From Silicimonas algicola (lineage in GTDB: Bacteria; Pseudomonadota; Alphaproteobacteria; Rhodobacterales; Rhodobacteraceae): DNA of 64,000 bases. The notes below the pieces were generated by a model. That model made no database searches and was not told the DNA's origin. It saw nothing but the letters and a program-made list of their open reading frames with translations. The position numbers and the translations under genes were made by a program. The stretch spans positions 186,001 through 250,000 of the forward strand of contig NZ_QGGV01000004.1 in the NCBI RefSeq assembly GCF_003148765.1. Reading direction: 5' to 3'. This document shows positions 62,058-64,000 of the stretch, piece after piece. Each line of letters begins with the position of its first letter. Position 1 is the first letter of the stretch.

Positions 62058-62630
62058 ATGCCCCAGCCCGATCATGTGTCGATCTTCGATCTTCCCGCTA
62101 TGGATGCGCTCGACGAGGACATGCAGAAGTACTTTCGCGTCTGCGAGGAGAAGCTCGGGATGGTGCCGAACGTCCTGAAGACCTTCTCCCGCAATCAGGA
62201 GAAGCTGCGCGCCTTCGCAGCCTATTACAACACGCTGATGCTGGCGCCCTCGGGTCTCTCGAAGCTCGAGCGGGAGATGGTTGCGGTCGTGGTGTCTTCG
62301 GCCAATCGCTGCTTCTATTGCCTTGTTGCCCACGGCCAGGCGGTTCGCGACCTGTCGGGCGACCCTGAACTGGGCGAGATGCTGGTGATGAACTACCGGG
62401 TGGCACCTCTGGAGCCGCGACAGCGCGCGATGCTGGACTTCGCCTGGAAGCTGACGACGGAGCCCTGGGAGGTGATGGAGGCCGACCGCCAGATCCTGCG
62501 CGATGTCGGCCTGACGGATGGCGAGATCTTCGACCTCGCCGACGTCGCCGCCTTTTTCAACATGTCGAACCGCTTTGCCATCGCCGTCGACATGATGCCG
62601 AACCGGGAGTACCACCGCCAGTCGCGGTGA
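62058..62630 (+). CDS. Peroxidase-related AhpD-like protein
   Basis: A 190-residue carboxymuconolactone-decarboxylase/AhpD-fold protein. The redox motif is CFYCLVAHG (Cys-x-x-Cys with following His, about residues 84-92). PQPDHVSIFDLPAMDALDEDMQKYF at the start and NRFAIAVDMMPNREYHRQ at the end fit the family of uncharacterised peroxidase-related enzymes. It may reduce peroxides or alkyl hydroperoxides. Its ribosome-binding site is inside a hairpin. Confidence 0.87.
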   Translation: MPQPDHVSIFDLPAMDALDEDMQKYFRVCEEKLGMVPNVLKTFSRNQEKLRAFAAYYNTLMLAPSGLSKLEREMVAVVVSSANRCFYCLVAHGQAVRDLSGDPELGEMLVMNYRVAPLEPRQRAMLDFAWKLTTEPWEVMEADRQILRDVGLTDGEIFDLADVAAFFNMSNRFAIAVDMMPNREYHRQSR

Positions 62631-62689
62631 TACTCACTGTTCCCAACACCTCCGAAGACGTGCAGCGGAGGCGAGGCCCCCGTGCGCGC

Positions 62690-64000
62690 TCAGTGGTTGT
62701 CGCGCGGCACGCCCATCTTGCGGGCGATGTCGCGGTACTCCGTCGCGCCCCTCAGGACCATGCCTTCGGCGAATTGCTCGGTCTTCTCGCGGAAGATCTC
62801 CTGCCAGGGCGACTGGCTTTCGGGCGAGTACGGCCGCTCGGGCAGGGCCGCCCGCCGCTTGTCCAACTCGGCCGCGTCGACCAGCATGTCGGCCGTGCAT
62901 TTCGTCAGGTCGATCCGGACACGGTCGCCGGTCTGCACCAGTCCCAGGCCGCCGCCCGCCGCCGCTTCGGGCGAGGCATTGAGGATCGACGGAGAGCCGG
63001 AGGTGCCGGATTGGCGACCGTCTCCGACGCAGGGCAATGAATGGATGCCCTTTCTCAAGAGGTAGGCCGGAGGCCGCATGTTCACGACCTCGGCGCCGCC
63101 CGGATATCCGATGGGACCAGCGCCGCGCATGATGAGGACGCAGTACTCGTCGATGGCGAGGCTCTCGTCGTCGATGCGCTTGTGGTAGTCCTCGATCGAG
63201 TCGAAGACGACGGCGCGTCCCTCGAAGGCGTTCGGGTCGTCCGGGTTCGACAGGTAGCGGTCCTGGAATTCCTTCGAGATCACGCTGGTCTTCATGATCG
63301 CGCTGTCGAAGAGATTGCCCTTGAGGTTGATGAAGCCCGCGTCGCGTTTCAGCGGCTCGGCGACCGTTCGGATCACGTCCGGGTTCTCGCTGCGGCGTTC
63401 GCCGCAGTTTTCGCCGATGCTGCGACCGTTGACCGTCTTCGCACCCGGATGCGGCAGCATGTTCGCAGCCATCAACTCGCCCACGACCGCGGGTAGGCCG
63501 CCCGCGCGGTGGTAGTCCTCGCCCAGGTATTCGCCCGCGGGCTGGAGATTGACGATCAGCGGGACCTTGTGTCCGTGGGTCTGCCAGTCGTCGTTCGACA
63601 AGGGCACGCCCAGGTGGCTCGCGATGGCCTTGAGGTGGATGGGTGCATTGGTAGAGCCGCCGATGGCCGAGTTGACGACGATGGCGTTCTCGAAGGCTTC
63701 GCGCGTCATGATGTCGGTGGGGCGCAGGTCCTCGTCAACCATCTGGACGATGCGCTTTCCGGTCTCGTAGGCCATCTGCCCGCGCTCGCGATACGGCGCC
63801 GGGATCGCGGCGGAGCCGGGAAGTTGCATGCCCAGCGCCTCGGCAAGCGAGTTCATCGTCGTCGCTGTGCCCATGGTGTTGCAGAAGCCGGTGGAGGGGG
63901 CGGAAGAGGCGACAAGCTCCATGAAACCGTCGTCGTCGATCTCGCCGGCGGCAAGCAGTTCGCGCGCCTTCCACACGATGGTGCCCGAGCCGGTGCGCTC
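62690..64000 (-). CDS. IlvD/Edd family dehydratase, N-terminus beyond window
   Basis: The C-terminal 436 residues of a dihydroxy-acid/6-phosphogluconate dehydratase family protein; the frame runs open to the window end ([16 protein letters not shown]). [30 protein letters not shown] holds a Cys ligand of the Fe-S cluster; [18 protein letters not shown] and [35 protein letters not shown] are further signatures. The [14 protein letters not shown] entry and general wording suit the sugar-acid (arabonate/xylonate) dehydratase branch more than IlvD itself. No neighbours help decide. Confidence 0.88.
   Translation of the reverse strand, partial: ERTGSGTIVWKARELLAAGEIDDDGFMELVASSAPSTGFCNTMGTATTMNSLAEALGMQLPGSAAIPAPYRERGQMAYETGKRIVQMVDEDLRPTDIMTREAFENAIVVNSAIGGSTNAPIHLKAIASHLGVPLSNDDWQTHGHKVPLIVNLQPAGEYLGEDYHRAGGLPAVVGELMAANMLPHPGAKTVNGRSIGENCGERRSENPDVIRTVAEPLKRDAGFINLKGNLFDSAIMKTSVISKEFQDRYLSNPDDPNAFEGRAVVFDSIEDYHKRIDDESLAIDEYCVLIMRGAGPIGYPGGAEVVNMRPPAYLLRKGIHSLPCVGDGRQSGTSGSPSILNASPEAAAGGGLGLVQTGDRVRIDLTKCTADMLVDAAELDKRRAALPERPYSPESQSPWQEIFREKTEQFAEGMVLRGATEYRDIARKMGVPRDNH

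Noticed and set aside
60971-62368. A 465-codon frame overlapping the MFS and AhpD-like genes
   Set aside because: Out-of-frame shadow, Arg/Gly-rich; both overlapped genes have clear motifs.

Overview
The window is a GC-rich alphaproteobacterial chromosome segment. The most likely source is a member of the Rhodobacterales (Roseobacter/Rhodobacter group). Evidence: the parAB-rsmG-mnmG-mnmE-rho cluster with parS sites inside coding sequence, a RegB/RegA redox two-component pair, AddAB in place of RecBCD, a full CtrA-type box, and a hemD-mitofilin-hemY block. This is read from gene content and protein motifs; no database search was possible.

Region 1 (1-16.8 kb) looks like the replication origin neighbourhood. 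Leftward genes hemJ, rho, mnmE, mnmG, rsmG, parA and parB diverge from rightward maf, aroE, coaE and dnaQ around a 409-bp non-coding gap (7938-8346). The gap holds two perfect, oppositely oriented DnaA boxes. Two perfect parS palindromes lie inside rsmG and mnmG. Then follow secB, fxsA, a Tim44-like gene, mltA, an Smr gene, an MFS transporter and a lipoprotein hydrolase.

Region 2 (16.8-43.6 kb) is core housekeeping: hslVU, trxA, an overlapping leftward run tsaE-amgK-murU-addB-addA, a PAS-domain signalling protein behind a perfect CtrA box, divergent regB/regA, a LysR regulator, GNAT and HD-domain enzymes, ahcY, a glycerate kinase, DUF1761, EVE, gpsA, tsaD, hemD, a mitofilin-like protein, hemY, and tRNA-Thr(CGT).

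Region 3 (43553-57885) is a 14.3-kb genomic island inserted in the 3' end of tRNA-Thr. A 16-bp exact direct repeat (the tRNA 3' end) bounds it, and a tyrosine integrase gene lies just inside the far repeat. Its right part (integrase, AlpA-like regulator, winged-helix protein, RepA-like AAA ATPase, DUF5681 protein, and a cluster of seven GGAACA half-sites) looks like the core of a satellite-like or integrative-plasmid element. Its left part carries cargo: an orphan sensor kinase, two secreted nuclease-fold paralogues (one with lost catalytic residues), two surface-lipoprotein candidates, a divergent Xre regulator, and a leftward operon of unrecognised genes. This is the best place in the window for something undescribed.

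Region 4 (57.9-64 kb) returns to chromosome-like sequence: a ferritin-like DUF2383 protein, a YcaQ-type glycosylase, a chalcone-isomerase-like protein, an MFS symporter, an AhpD-like protein, and an IlvD/Edd-family dehydratase cut by the window end.
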